Origin: Candidatus Poribacteria bacterium | Lineage (GTDB): Bacteria > Poribacteria > WGA-4E > WGA-3G | Assembly: GCA_028820845.1 (NCBI GenBank) | Contig: JAPPII010000101.1 | Span: forward strand, 151,591 to 215,590 | Direction of reading: 5' to 3' | Length of the DNA: 64,000 nucleotides | Part shown: piece by piece, positions 1-8,711 of the stretch | Layout: the number at the start of each line of letters is the position of its first letter | Position numbering within the stretch: position 1 is the stretch's first letter | Position numbers and translations under genes: made by a program | Notes under the pieces: model-generated | Seen by the model: the letters and a program-made list of their open reading frames with translations, nothing else | Told to the model about the DNA's origin: nothing | The model's database searches: none

Positions 1-1
1 G

Positions 2-417
2 CAGCCTCTTACACCTTGCGGTGAATACCATATTGCCACGCTCCGTCTCAATCGTTCATGGCTGCAGCAACACCGTCGTGATCGGACTCAGAAGTGGACG
101 CGATTCAATGACGCGTATCAATTACAGATAGAACTTGAAAGAACCATTGAGACACGACCCGCAGACGATGCGACTCGAATGATGCGACGTTTACTTTCTT
201 TCCTGTCCCAAGAGATCAGTGCTTTACGAAGCGAACTAACAGTGGCTATCCCGATGTGGGATCTAAAGAACCTGTCCAATAATGATTCAGAGCGCACTTG
301 AATGGAAAAACCCTCGTCTTTAGTTCTGACCGTTCAGATCACATGCGGATTTACCTCATGGATTTAGCACAACCCATTCAAGAAGAAGAATTGAAGGCAC
401 GATTGGCAGGGCTGTAA
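2..417 (+). CDS. C-terminal end of a PD40/TolB-like protein, partial and apparently frameshifted
   Basis: The window opens inside this gene. One frame is open from base 2 to a TGA at 299-301, a charged, helical-looking stretch that ends in DLKNLSNNDSE. Stepping back one base near 292 continues as AHLNGKTLVFSSDRSDH, then IYLMDL, to a TAA at 415-417. GKTLVFSSDR followed by IYLMD is the pattern of a PD40/TolB beta-propeller blade, and NLSNND is the kind of strand that precedes it. I therefore infer one gene with a one-base loss. The upstream part is not recognisable as propeller, so the family call rests on the last 50 residues. It could equally be two chance open frames. Confidence 0.4.
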
Positions 418-525
418 TCCCGACCTTTCTTACATGCTTCTTGTAGGAGTGATCTCCCGGTGCGACTTCTCCCAGAAAATCCAGAAAAAACTGAAAGCTA
501 AATAGCCGTAATGAACTCTCAATCG

Positions 526-654
526 CGACAGAGCCATTCAATTCTTCTGTAGGAGGGAACTCCGATTCCCGACACATTCCTGTAGCGGCAAACTTTCAAC
601 TCGCGATGCCTTCGCGAAAATACTCAAAAATCCGACAATTGAATGGCTCTGTCG
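526..654. repeat. 129-bp element bounded by perfect 18-bp inverted repeats
   Basis: CGACAGAGCCATTCAATT at 526-543 is exactly inverted at 637-654, with 93 bases between. The interior contains a TGTAGGAGGGAACTCC-type string, and a similar GTAGGAGTGATCTCCC string lies just outside near 436. No obvious target-site duplication flanks it. The rest of the 418-860 gap holds no supportable gene. It looks like a small non-autonomous repeat element or a large hairpin. Confidence 0.6.
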
Positions 655-860
655 TTGGACGCTTTGGCATCCTCTCCAGTCTAAAGACTGAAGATTCCTT
701 ATTGTTAAGAACATAGAGTTGGTTAGACAAAATACAGGCGTGTTCCCGTAAGAGAGACACCTGAAAATTAAGGTGACTTGAAGTGCCACCGTTTATTTAG
801 ACCAAAAATTAGCAAAGTTAAGACAAGTATTGTTGTTCACATTCAAAAATGGTTCTGTTT

Positions 861-1403
861 TCAACGTTCTTCGCTGTCATACGAATACCGCCATAACGCT
901 CTATCAAGCGTTCGCATCTTTATCCGGTTTCGGTTGGCAATATCCCGACAAAACGCAATATATTTCGGCCAGAATGGATACGAACTTCTTTGTCTGAATT
1001 TAAGCCCAACAGACCAGAGGGCGTGAATATCGAGTATAGGATACTGCCCTTTGTCATAGAGGTGTAGGATCGCGGAAGCAACTGACTCCCCAATGCCTTG
1101 TAACTGGGTCAAAGACAACAATTTTACCTCATCGTCTGTAGGCGTGAATACCTGTTTAGTAATTTCCCTTATAAAACCGTCCCGGTTATCTAAGGTCAGG
1201 TCTGCCCTCCCAAAAATATTTCTGGTTTTCCAATAAGTGACCTTATGCAATTCATCTTTGGTTAGGTAACCTCGCTCCTGAATACCATCCCGAAATCCGA
1301 TAACCTGCTGTTCCCTCGTTTGGCCTTTCGTCGTTTGGTATTCCGTATAGATGTTTGCCCAATAGGCGATTTCGGATTCGCAAAAGCGTAGTCGCATTTT
1401 CAT
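861..1403 (-). CDS. Helix-hairpin-helix (HhH-GPD-like) protein
   Basis: A 180-residue protein. The central LTQLQGIGESVASAILHLYD (about residues 97-116) is a helix-hairpin-helix with the G-I-G turn, followed by a PILDIHALW stretch. Helix plus a downstream acidic residue is the arrangement of HhH-GPD base-excision glycosylases, in which the aspartate (here in ILDIHA) is catalytic. It is shorter than MutY/Nth enzymes, has no Fe-S cysteine cluster, and resembles small conserved HhH proteins of unknown substrate. The start has no strong ribosome binding site; M3 is an alternative. It stands alone, divergent from the type III restriction-modification genes. DNA binding is likely; glycosylase activity is inference. 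Confidence 0.7.
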   Translation of the reverse strand: MKMRLRFCESEIAYWANIYTEYQTTKGQTREQQVIGFRDGIQERGYLTKDELHKVTYWKTRNIFGRADLTLDNRDGFIREITKQVFTPTDDEVKLLSLTQLQGIGESVASAILHLYDKGQYPILDIHALWSVGLKFRQRSSYPFWPKYIAFCRDIANRNRIKMRTLDRALWRYSYDSEER

Positions 1404-1603
1404 TTCGTCTTAGTTCCAGCTCTTTTATCCTCCTACTACGGTAGGAAGGTAGTAGAAACGGAATTGAGGTGCCGTTTCGTAGCAGTACCACCCTAAACTG
1501 GTAATCAAATTATATCACAGATATTTTGTGAAATCAATCTTATATTTTCCGAAAATCCAAAGATAAGATGAGTACGGCGTGTGTTTCGGACTTCAGAAAA
1601 ATG

Positions 1604-1650
1604 TTGCATTTCTCCCCAATTTCTGATAATATACATTATGTATAATATCA
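1604..1650 (+). promoter_or_regulatory. Putative promoter overlapped by a palindrome, upstream of the type III mod gene
   Basis: TTGCAT (1604-1609), a 17-base spacer and TAATAT (1627-1632) form a plausible sigma-70 promoter. TGATAATATAC (1624-1634) is inverted, with one mismatch, as GTATAATATCA (1640-1650), so a dimeric repressor bound here would cover the -10 box. The remaining 1404-1931 gap has no convincing gene; a few short open stretches after 1638 lack good starts. A second hairpin (GAAACGG/CCGTTTC) lies near 1456-1480. Confidence 0.4.
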
Positions 1651-1931
1651 GCACATTGAAGAGATAAGGACATCCGTTGCTGCCTACGACAAGTGGGACA
1701 CGGTTTCGGAATATTTCGGAAACGATTCGACAGTGTAATCTGATAGTGGGATTTTTGCGTAAGGAACGTGAGTTTGAAAATAGATCTGTAGGTCGGGTAG
1801 AGCGGTAAATACACACGAAATCCCTTGAAATGCGGACAAATATCCGGTTTTCATCCCCCCTTGGGGTCAGAAACTATAGCGAAACCGGACATGTCACTTT
1901 TATCAAACTGGTGTTAAGGAGAACTTGCAAC

Positions 1932-3548
1932 ATGCCTACACTCGATTTCAAAGGAAAACACCACATCTACGCCCACCATCTCTCCGTCCCGTATCGCCCC
2001 CTTGAACCCGACGAAAGCCGATCCTGTAATCCATCCGGTGAAGAAGATAACCTCATCATTCACGGCGATAACCTACATGCTCTCAAAGCGTTACTCTCCC
2101 GCTACGCGAATCGCGTCAAGTGTATCTATATAGACCCACCCTACAACACCGGCAATAAGAATTGGATATACAAGGACGACGTAAGCAATCCACCCATGCA
2201 AGAATGGTTTAAGGAGCATAGTTGGGTCGACAACGAAGATATGGAACGGCATGACAAGTGGCTCTGCATGATGTGGCCCCGGTTGCATCTGCTAAAGGAG
2301 CTGCTTGCTGAAAACGGTGCTATTTTTATATCTATTGATGATCACGAACAGCATCGTTTGCGGATGTTGATGGATGAGATTTTTGGAGCGGAAAATTTTG
2401 TAACTAACATAATTTGGCAGAAAAAATTTAGCCCGCAAAATGACGCTAAATATTTTTCCGATAATCACGATTTTGTTTTATGTTACGCAAAGAACAAAGA
2501 TATATGGAGACCCGTTCTGCTGCCGAGGACTGAGAAACATGACAAGCGATATTCTAACCCCGACAATGATCCACGGGGCCCTTGGAGCTCTAGTGGATTA
2601 GATGTTAAAACCTATCAAGAAGAATATGACTATCCCATTACCACTCCATCAGGCCGAGTTGTGAACCCTCCGCAAAGTAGATGTTGGCGGTGTGGTAGAG
2701 AAAAATTTGATGAATTAGTGAATGATAATCGGATATGGTTTGGTGAAGAGGGCAATAATGTCCCTCGTGTAAAGCGATTTCTATCGGAGGTAAAACAAGG
2801 TATTACACCTTTAACTGTATGGCTACACGAAGATGTAGGACATACACAGAGTGCAACGCAAGGACTCAATAAAATTGGAGTTGCTTTCCCAAATCCTAAA
2901 CCACACACTTTACTAAAACGTATCTTACAAATTGGGACGCAACCTAATGACCTCATTTTGGACTCTTTCGCTGGTAGTGGAACAACTGCTCATGCCGTCC
3001 TCGCCTTGAACAAAGAAGATGGCGGCAACCGGAAGTTTATCCTCATTGAATGCGAAGACTATGCAGACACTATCACAGCCGAACGCGTTCGGCGCGTCAT
3101 AAACGGCGTTGAGAACGCTAAAGATAAAACGTTGAAGGAAGGTCTCGGCGGCTCTTTCACCTACTGCACGCTCGGTGAACCTATTGCAATAGAAACGATG
3201 CTCACCGGAGAATCTTTGCCACCGTATTCAGTTCTCGCTGCCCATTTGTTGTTTACTGCTGCTGGCGTTTCTGTTGGAGAGGAGAAACTCGATCAGAAAA
3301 ACGGTGACGGGCTTTTTTATTCGGATGGCAAAAACGACTACTACTTGCACTACCAACCCGATCTTGAATTCTTATCCAGCGACGAGGCACTGCTAACACA
3401 GGAGCACGCCGAACACATCCGAGATGCCAGTCGTCAAAACGGTAAAAAAGCGATTGTTTACGCTGCAGGCAATTACATCGGGCAGCGTGAACTCACAAAG
3501 ATGGGAATCGTATTTTGTCAACTCCCTTATGTCCTGCAGGAAAGATAA
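1932..3548 (+). CDS. mod: Type III restriction-modification DNA methyltransferase (Mod)
   Basis: 538 residues from ATG 1932, chosen because AAGGAG at 1916-1921 precedes it; the frame extends upstream to 1830 but without a ribosome binding site. YIDPPYNTGN (residues 66-75) is the catalytic DPPY motif of N6-adenine methyltransferases, and DSFAGSGTT near residue 343 is the SAM-binding FxGxG motif. The order DPPY then FxGxG marks the beta class used by type III Mod subunits. The divergent segment between them should be the target-recognition region. It ends 15 bases before res, so the two form one operon. Mod methylates one strand of the recognition site and also specifies the site for Res. Length is at the short end for Mod. 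Confidence 0.95.
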   Translation: MPTLDFKGKHHIYAHHLSVPYRPLEPDESRSCNPSGEEDNLIIHGDNLHALKALLSRYANRVKCIYIDPPYNTGNKNWIYKDDVSNPPMQEWFKEHSWVDNEDMERHDKWLCMMWPRLHLLKELLAENGAIFISIDDHEQHRLRMLMDEIFGAENFVTNIIWQKKFSPQNDAKYFSDNHDFVLCYAKNKDIWRPVLLPRTEKHDKRYSNPDNDPRGPWSSSGLDVKTYQEEYDYPITTPSGRVVNPPQSRCWRCGREKFDELVNDNRIWFGEEGNNVPRVKRFLSEVKQGITPLTVWLHEDVGHTQSATQGLNKIGVAFPNPKPHTLLKRILQIGTQPNDLILDSFAGSGTTAHAVLALNKEDGGNRKFILIECEDYADTITAERVRRVINGVENAKDKTLKEGLGGSFTYCTLGEPIAIETMLTGESLPPYSVLAAHLLFTAAGVSVGEEKLDQKNGDGLFYSDGKNDYYLHYQPDLEFLSSDEALLTQEHAEHIRDASRQNGKKAIVYAAGNYIGQRELTKMGIVFCQLPYVLQER

Positions 3549-3563
3549 AGAGGTGGAATTATA

Positions 3564-6161
3564 ATGGAATTAAAAGTATATCAACAGAACGCATTGGACG
3601 CTTTCACCCGCTGGTTAGAGGCACTATCTGAGGCTGAAAATACTTCAAAAACCGCTATAGAGGCACTGAAACAAGCAGGTGTTGATAGTATTCCCGCCGA
3701 GTTGCATAATTACCCCCAAAATGCATGGCAGAATTTGAAACAGAACGACGGCGTTGCCCCAACTGCCGGCGACTACGTTACACGCACCGACGACGCAAAA
3801 CGTCCCATTCCACATATCTGTTTTAAAGTCCCAACGGGTGGCGGGAAAACCCTGCTCGCAGCATCCGCTTTGGAACGTCTCCATCGGCAACGTGGGCTAA
3901 CACTATGGATTGTGCCGACGAGAGCAATCTATGCACAAACCAAAAAAGCTTTATGGGACAAAGAACACCCTTACCGTAAAATGTTGGAGCGCGCCAGTGC
4001 CGGTAAAGTCAAAATGCTCGAAAAGGATGACCCTTTCAATAGAGACGATATTGCCAATTACCTCTGTGTTATGCTGCTGATGTTGCCAGCGGCGAATCGA
4101 CAAAAAGGCAAGGAATTCCTCCGGATGTTCAAAGACACCGGAAAATATCCCAGTTTTTTCCCCGACAGTGACGACATTTTCGGCGACACTCGCATGCGAA
4201 ATGAATATCCCGATCTGGAGTGTAAAAGTGAAGCGGAAGGTGGAGTCGTTAAACAGAGTTTGTTTAATGTGTTTAAAATGCTCCGTCCTATTATTGTTTT
4301 AGACGAAGCACATAAAGCGTATGGCGCGAAAAGACAGAAAGCAAACGAAGAATTTGCCCGCTCTATCAACCGCCTCGATCCCCAAATGATAATAGAACTC
4401 TCTGCTACACCCAACCGTGGCATCAGCAATCTACTCGTTGATATTGACGGAACCGCCCTAAAACAGGAGGAGATGATTAAGTTACCCGTACAAGTGAAAT
4501 CCAATTTCAGGAAAAATGCGGAAACGACTTCTTGGCGGGACGATTGGCAATACACTTTGCAGCAGGCAGTTGACGAACTTGAACAACTCAATAAAGAAGC
4601 AGAGGCACTTGAAAACACCACCAACCGATATATCCGACCCATCGCCGTTGTCCGAGTCGAGCGGACAGGCAAGGATCAGCAAGATGGTGAGCGTATCCAT
4701 GCCGAAGACGCGCGCGCCTATCTTACACGCTTAGGTATACCACCGGAGGCGATCCGCGTCAAATCCGCCGAAAATGATGAACTTCAAGACGAAGATCTGC
4801 TTTCTAAAATGTCCCAGGTCCGTTGGATCATCACAAAAGCCGCACTCATGGAAGGATGGGATTGCCCCTTCGCTTACCTCTTGGTCATGTTGGACAATAC
4901 ACAAGCGCAAAAAGCAATCACACAACTTGTAGGACGTGTGATGCGGCAACCGCATGCCCAACTCACCGGACGAAAAGCATTGGATCAATGTTATGTCTAT
5001 TGCAATAACACAGATGTCGCTGTCGCCGTCGAGCAAGTCAAGAAAGGTTTAGAATCCGAAGGTCTCACCGGTTTAGGCGATGAGGTCATTGGTGCTGCAG
5101 ATACACAGGAACTCCTCGATTTACGCACACAAACCGTGAAACGCCGAGCGCGATTTCGAGGTCAGGAGATCTATTTGCCGATGGTGCTCCATAAGAATGG
5201 GGACGAGTGGATTCAACTCAATTATCAATCTCATATTCTACCCCATATAAAGTGGGCAGCAATTCAAGCACCCGATCTGAAGGCTTCTGCACCCGATACG
5301 ATGATATGGCAATCTGCAGCCGTTGACGTTGGAGACGCACCGCCTGTCTACCATCCCGATCAGGAACCCTATATTGACAAAACAGTCGGCATCTCCGATT
5401 TTGCGCGCCGTCTTTCAGACCTTTTGCCGAATCCCTGGCGAGCGGCTCGTATTGCAGCGCAGATGCGCGAAAGCCTTAGACAAAACGGCGAAACCGAAGA
5501 AGATATTTACGATAGGCGTTCTTATCTCGTCCATGCCCTGCGGGAGCATGTAAAGCGTGAAGTCGAACAGCAAGCAGAGCAGATCTTTCGTAAAAAATTA
5601 GAGAAAGGTGAAATCAAATTTGACTTAGAGACAGGAGAGCCGAATTATAAACTCCGAGACCAGTATGAAATAGAGGTCAGAGCCAACGATAGACCGCTCA
5701 CAAGGTATGGGAACCCTGTTCAACTCAGCCTCTTTGAACCCGTGTTTGAACAACATTTTGATAACGAATTTGAAAAGAAATTTGCCTATTATCTTGATGA
5801 ACGGCGCGCACTACAATGGTGGCATCGAATCGCTGTTCGTCAACGCGGTGAGTATTACGTGCAGGGTTGGAAACAGGGACGTATCTACCCGGATTTCGTT
5901 GCAATGACGAGTGAATTTGGTGACGTAACACGCGTCCTGATTTTCGAGACAAAGGGTGAGCATCTTGGCGGCAACCTTGATACCGAATATAAGAAAAAGG
6001 TCTTGAAGACTCTTGAAGATACATTCAATAACGTCGGTACCATGTGTGTCCGTGAAGGAACAACACGCGAAGGTATCTTTCAGCTTGTATTTAACGAGCG
6101 GGAGTTTCCAGAAATCACGGCGCGTCTCGGGGAACAGAACTTTACGGAGATGGATAACTAA
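3564..6161 (+). CDS. res: Type III restriction enzyme, helicase-nuclease subunit (Res)
   Basis: 865 residues. KVPTGGGKT (88-96) is Walker A, VLDEAH (near 245) is the DEAD-box motif II, ELSATPNR is motif III, and QLVGRVMRQP is motif VI of the superfamily-2 helicase core. Near the C-terminus, YPDFVAM (about 775) and FETKGE (about 794) fit a PD-ExK nuclease active site. Known Res subunits use ATP to translocate or switch state after Mod recognises two sites, then cut DNA 25-27 bases away. AGAGGTGG lies before the ATG. The gene appears intact with all motifs present, so the system should be active. A MITE-like element begins two bases after its stop. Confidence 0.95.
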   Translation: MELKVYQQNALDAFTRWLEALSEAENTSKTAIEALKQAGVDSIPAELHNYPQNAWQNLKQNDGVAPTAGDYVTRTDDAKRPIPHICFKVPTGGGKTLLAASALERLHRQRGLTLWIVPTRAIYAQTKKALWDKEHPYRKMLERASAGKVKMLEKDDPFNRDDIANYLCVMLLMLPAANRQKGKEFLRMFKDTGKYPSFFPDSDDIFGDTRMRNEYPDLECKSEAEGGVVKQSLFNVFKMLRPIIVLDEAHKAYGAKRQKANEEFARSINRLDPQMIIELSATPNRGISNLLVDIDGTALKQEEMIKLPVQVKSNFRKNAETTSWRDDWQYTLQQAVDELEQLNKEAEALENTTNRYIRPIAVVRVERTGKDQQDGERIHAEDARAYLTRLGIPPEAIRVKSAENDELQDEDLLSKMSQVRWIITKAALMEGWDCPFAYLLVMLDNTQAQKAITQLVGRVMRQPHAQLTGRKALDQCYVYCNNTDVAVAVEQVKKGLESEGLTGLGDEVIGAADTQELLDLRTQTVKRRARFRGQEIYLPMVLHKNGDEWIQLNYQSHILPHIKWAAIQAPDLKASAPDTMIWQSAAVDVGDAPPVYHPDQEPYIDKTVGISDFARRLSDLLPNPWRAARIAAQMRESLRQNGETEEDIYDRRSYLVHALREHVKREVEQQAEQIFRKKLEKGEIKFDLETGEPNYKLRDQYEIEVRANDRPLTRYGNPVQLSLFEPVFEQHFDNEFEKKFAYYLDERRALQWWHRIAVRQRGEYYVQGWKQGRIYPDFVAMTSEFGDVTRVLIFETKGEHLGGNLDTEYKKKVLKTLEDTFNNVGTMCVREGTTREGIFQLVFNEREFPEITARLGEQNFTEMDN

Positions 6162-6162
6162 T

Positions 6163-6282
6163 AGGACTTACACATGATGCTCTTTTGTAGCATAACCTGT
6201 TAGGTTGTGCCACCAAAACGTCTGTGTTTTTCAGTGAACGCTATCTAACAGAGTGCCCTACGGTCAAAATTGCGTAAGTCCT
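6163..6282. mobile_element. MITE-like element copy 1 (AGGACTTAC ends)
   Basis: About 120 bp with ends AGGACTTACACA and TGCGTAAGTCCT in inverted orientation. ACTAAT lies directly before the left end and again one base after the right end, which looks like a target-site duplication. Inside, at 6187-6211, is a GCATAACCT...AGGTTGTGC hairpin of the same type as the array at 10094-10260. It starts two bases after the res stop and separates it from the next gene. Confidence 0.7.
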
Positions 6283-6341
6283 GACTAATTTTATCGTGTC
6301 GGTCCCCATATCTGTCCAGCTAAGCGTATAGGGAGCAATAT

Positions 6342-8711
6342 ATGAATCACAACCCAACTTATGAATATGCTGGAATCCCTCTATTAATACCCATTACGAG
6401 AAGTCTTATTTTTCTGATTCTTCTCATCATCGCCGGTTGCGATCTGGATACACCACCAGATAAGATGGATCCGCAATTGGCGGCACACTATCAGCGCGGT
6501 ATTGATGCTTTAGACAGGCGCGACTTCGCTGAAGCCGAAAAAGCATTTCGGGCGTGTTTACAGATGGATCCCAACACCCACGATGCACGTATGCAGTTGG
6601 CACGGACCTACATCAGACAGCAGAAGTTTACCGCCGCTGAGGTAGAATTACAAATGTTAATAGGACTTCTGAAGCAGATACCAAGGGCACAGGATAAGTT
6701 ATCAAGGGCATATTTGACGTTAGCACAGGTTTTCAGTTATCAACAACGCTTTTCTGATTCCACTGCCGCACTTACCAACGCGCTGGAGGTGAATCCCGAC
6801 GATACAGATGCACGCATTAGGTTGGGCTATTTCTTAGGTGCCCCGCAACAAATGCTCGTCCCCGACCTCTCAGCGTCTAAGCGTCAATTTGAAAAAGTAC
6901 TGGAACTTGAACCGAATAACCTTGAGGCGATGCTACAACTCGGTTTAGCCGAATTCCGGCTCGGGGAGGCGGACAAAGCAGCCGAAAGGTTTGAGAATAT
7001 CATCCAAAATTACCGTCGCCACTCCGGTGCCTATTACTATCTCGGTGTCTATCATCTCCGACACGGTGATCCTGAAAAAGCCGTTGCGAATTTCAAAGAG
7101 TCGCTCCGTCTCAAACCCCGCGATCCTGAAACCTTATGGAATTTATGGACAGCATACAGTCAACTCGGCGGCTACCCCGAGGATCTGCCAGCGGAATTTA
7201 AGATTCAAGTAGCACGTAGGGGCGAGGTTACCTCGCCCCTACAGAGCCAGTTCACCAATATTGCCCCCGACTTAAAAATGGACAAGGTCGATGGCGGGCG
7301 CGGCAGTGCTTGGGGAGACTACGACAATGACGGAGATTTGGATATCGTCGCCGTCGGGACGTATCAACCGCACGTCCTTTATCGCAATAATGGGGATGGG
7401 ACTTTCACAAACGTAGCAGAACAAGCAGGCGTTGCCGATCCGAGAGGCGGTTGGGGTTCGCTCTTTGCCGATTACAATAACGACGGTTACCCAGATCTCT
7501 ACATCACGCGTGGCGGTTGGTCGGGGGCAGCGGAAAACACACTTTATCATAACAACGGAGACGGTACGTTTACCGATGTAACGCACACCGCAGGTGTCGC
7601 CGACCCACAAAGCAGTTTCTGTGCCGCGTGGGCGGATTATGACAACGACGGATACATCGACCTCTACATTGCAAATGGAGTTATCGGGGACGGTGCCGCG
7701 AATGTTTTGTATCGGAACAATGGTGATGGCACTTTCACCAATACTGCGGAGACAGCAGGTGTAGCGAACACGGGGAACTCCCTCGGAACCGCTTGGGGTG
7801 ATTACGATAAAGACGGGTACATCGATCTACACGTCGTTAATTACGGACAATCTAACGTTCTCTATCGGAACAACGGGGACGGCACGTTCACGGATGTAAC
7901 GGCGGCGGCTGGCATGAGTCTCGCTGTTACGGATGCATTTGTTACCTTCTTTTTAGACGTGGATAACGATGCCGATCTCGACCTTTTCATCTCCAATTCA
8001 GGATCGTTTCAATCCTTCATTGCAGGGCAAATTACAGGGAGTGCTACACACGATAGCGACCGACAGGTGCTCTATCGGAACAATGGCGATGGCACCTTTA
8101 CGGATGTCACAAAGAAATCCGGTCTGTACCACGCCTATGGCGCGATGGGAGCAAATTTCGGGGACATCAATAGCGACGGCTATGTTGATATCTATCTCGC
8201 CACGGGGGCACCGCAAATGGGACGACTTGAACGCGACGCGCTCTTCCAAAACAACGGGGATGGCACTTTTACGGATGCAACTGTCGCTTTGGGTTTAGGC
8301 AACATCGGAAAAGGACACGGTGTGACTTTCGGAGATGCCGACGCTGATGGGGATGTTGATATTTATGTACCTGTTGGCGGGGCATTTATCGGAGACCAGT
8401 GGCACAATCTCTTTTACCAGAATGCTGGTACTGGAAACAACTATCTTACCCTAAAACTCGTCGGTGTGAAAAGTAATCGGGACGGTATTGGTGCTAAAGT
8501 GACCTTGAACCTCGGCGATAGCACAATCTATAGAGAGGTCAGCGGAGGGTGTGGGTTCGGTTCAACCAATAGTCTACCCCTTGAAATCGGTCTCGAAACG
8601 CACACAAAAGTTGATACGCTTGAAATCATCTGGCCCTCCGGTCAGGTAGATACACATAGGAACCTTTCTGTCAACCAGAGACTCATTCTCACTGAGGGAG
8701 AGGACCTATGA
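6342..8711 (+). CDS. TPR and FG-GAP/ASPIC-UnbV repeat lipoprotein (CRTAC1-like)
   Basis: 789 residues. A hydrophobic stretch ending LIIAGC gives a lipobox with Cys33, so a lipoprotein anchored in the cell envelope is likely. Residues about 45-270 are tetratricopeptide repeats. From about 300 to 690 come some seven FG-GAP/VCBS-type units of the form DYDNDGDLDI...LYRNNGDGTFT, whose Asp-rich loops bind calcium in integrin-like propellers. The last 90 residues (RDGIGAKV...IWPSGQVD) are the ASPIC/UnbV domain. TPR and propeller are joined by a segment partly encoded by a 27-bp palindrome (7216-7242). It overlaps the following NAPRT gene by four bases (ATGA), so they are cotranscribed. Function is unknown; extracellular or periplasmic protein-protein contacts are likely. 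Confidence 0.85.
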   Translation: MNHNPTYEYAGIPLLIPITRSLIFLILLIIAGCDLDTPPDKMDPQLAAHYQRGIDALDRRDFAEAEKAFRACLQMDPNTHDARMQLARTYIRQQKFTAAEVELQMLIGLLKQIPRAQDKLSRAYLTLAQVFSYQQRFSDSTAALTNALEVNPDDTDARIRLGYFLGAPQQMLVPDLSASKRQFEKVLELEPNNLEAMLQLGLAEFRLGEADKAAERFENIIQNYRRHSGAYYYLGVYHLRHGDPEKAVANFKESLRLKPRDPETLWNLWTAYSQLGGYPEDLPAEFKIQVARRGEVTSPLQSQFTNIAPDLKMDKVDGGRGSAWGDYDNDGDLDIVAVGTYQPHVLYRNNGDGTFTNVAEQAGVADPRGGWGSLFADYNNDGYPDLYITRGGWSGAAENTLYHNNGDGTFTDVTHTAGVADPQSSFCAAWADYDNDGYIDLYIANGVIGDGAANVLYRNNGDGTFTNTAETAGVANTGNSLGTAWGDYDKDGYIDLHVVNYGQSNVLYRNNGDGTFTDVTAAAGMSLAVTDAFVTFFLDVDNDADLDLFISNSGSFQSFIAGQITGSATHDSDRQVLYRNNGDGTFTDVTKKSGLYHAYGAMGANFGDINSDGYVDIYLATGAPQMGRLERDALFQNNGDGTFTDATVALGLGNIGKGHGVTFGDADADGDVDIYVPVGGAFIGDQWHNLFYQNAGTGNNYLTLKLVGVKSNRDGIGAKVTLNLGDSTIYREVSGGCGFGSTNSLPLEIGLETHTKVDTLEIIWPSGQVDTHRNLSVNQRLILTEGEDL
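7216..7242. repeat. Perfect GC-rich palindrome lying in frame within a coding sequence
   Basis: GTAGGGGCGAGG, a three-base loop, then its exact complement. It is 27 bases long, so it adds nine codons without shifting the frame, between the TPR and FG-GAP parts of the surrounding gene. Its architecture (GTAGG, GC-rich stem, TT/CCT centre) matches the intergenic palindromes at 36275 and 46260. Confidence 0.8.
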
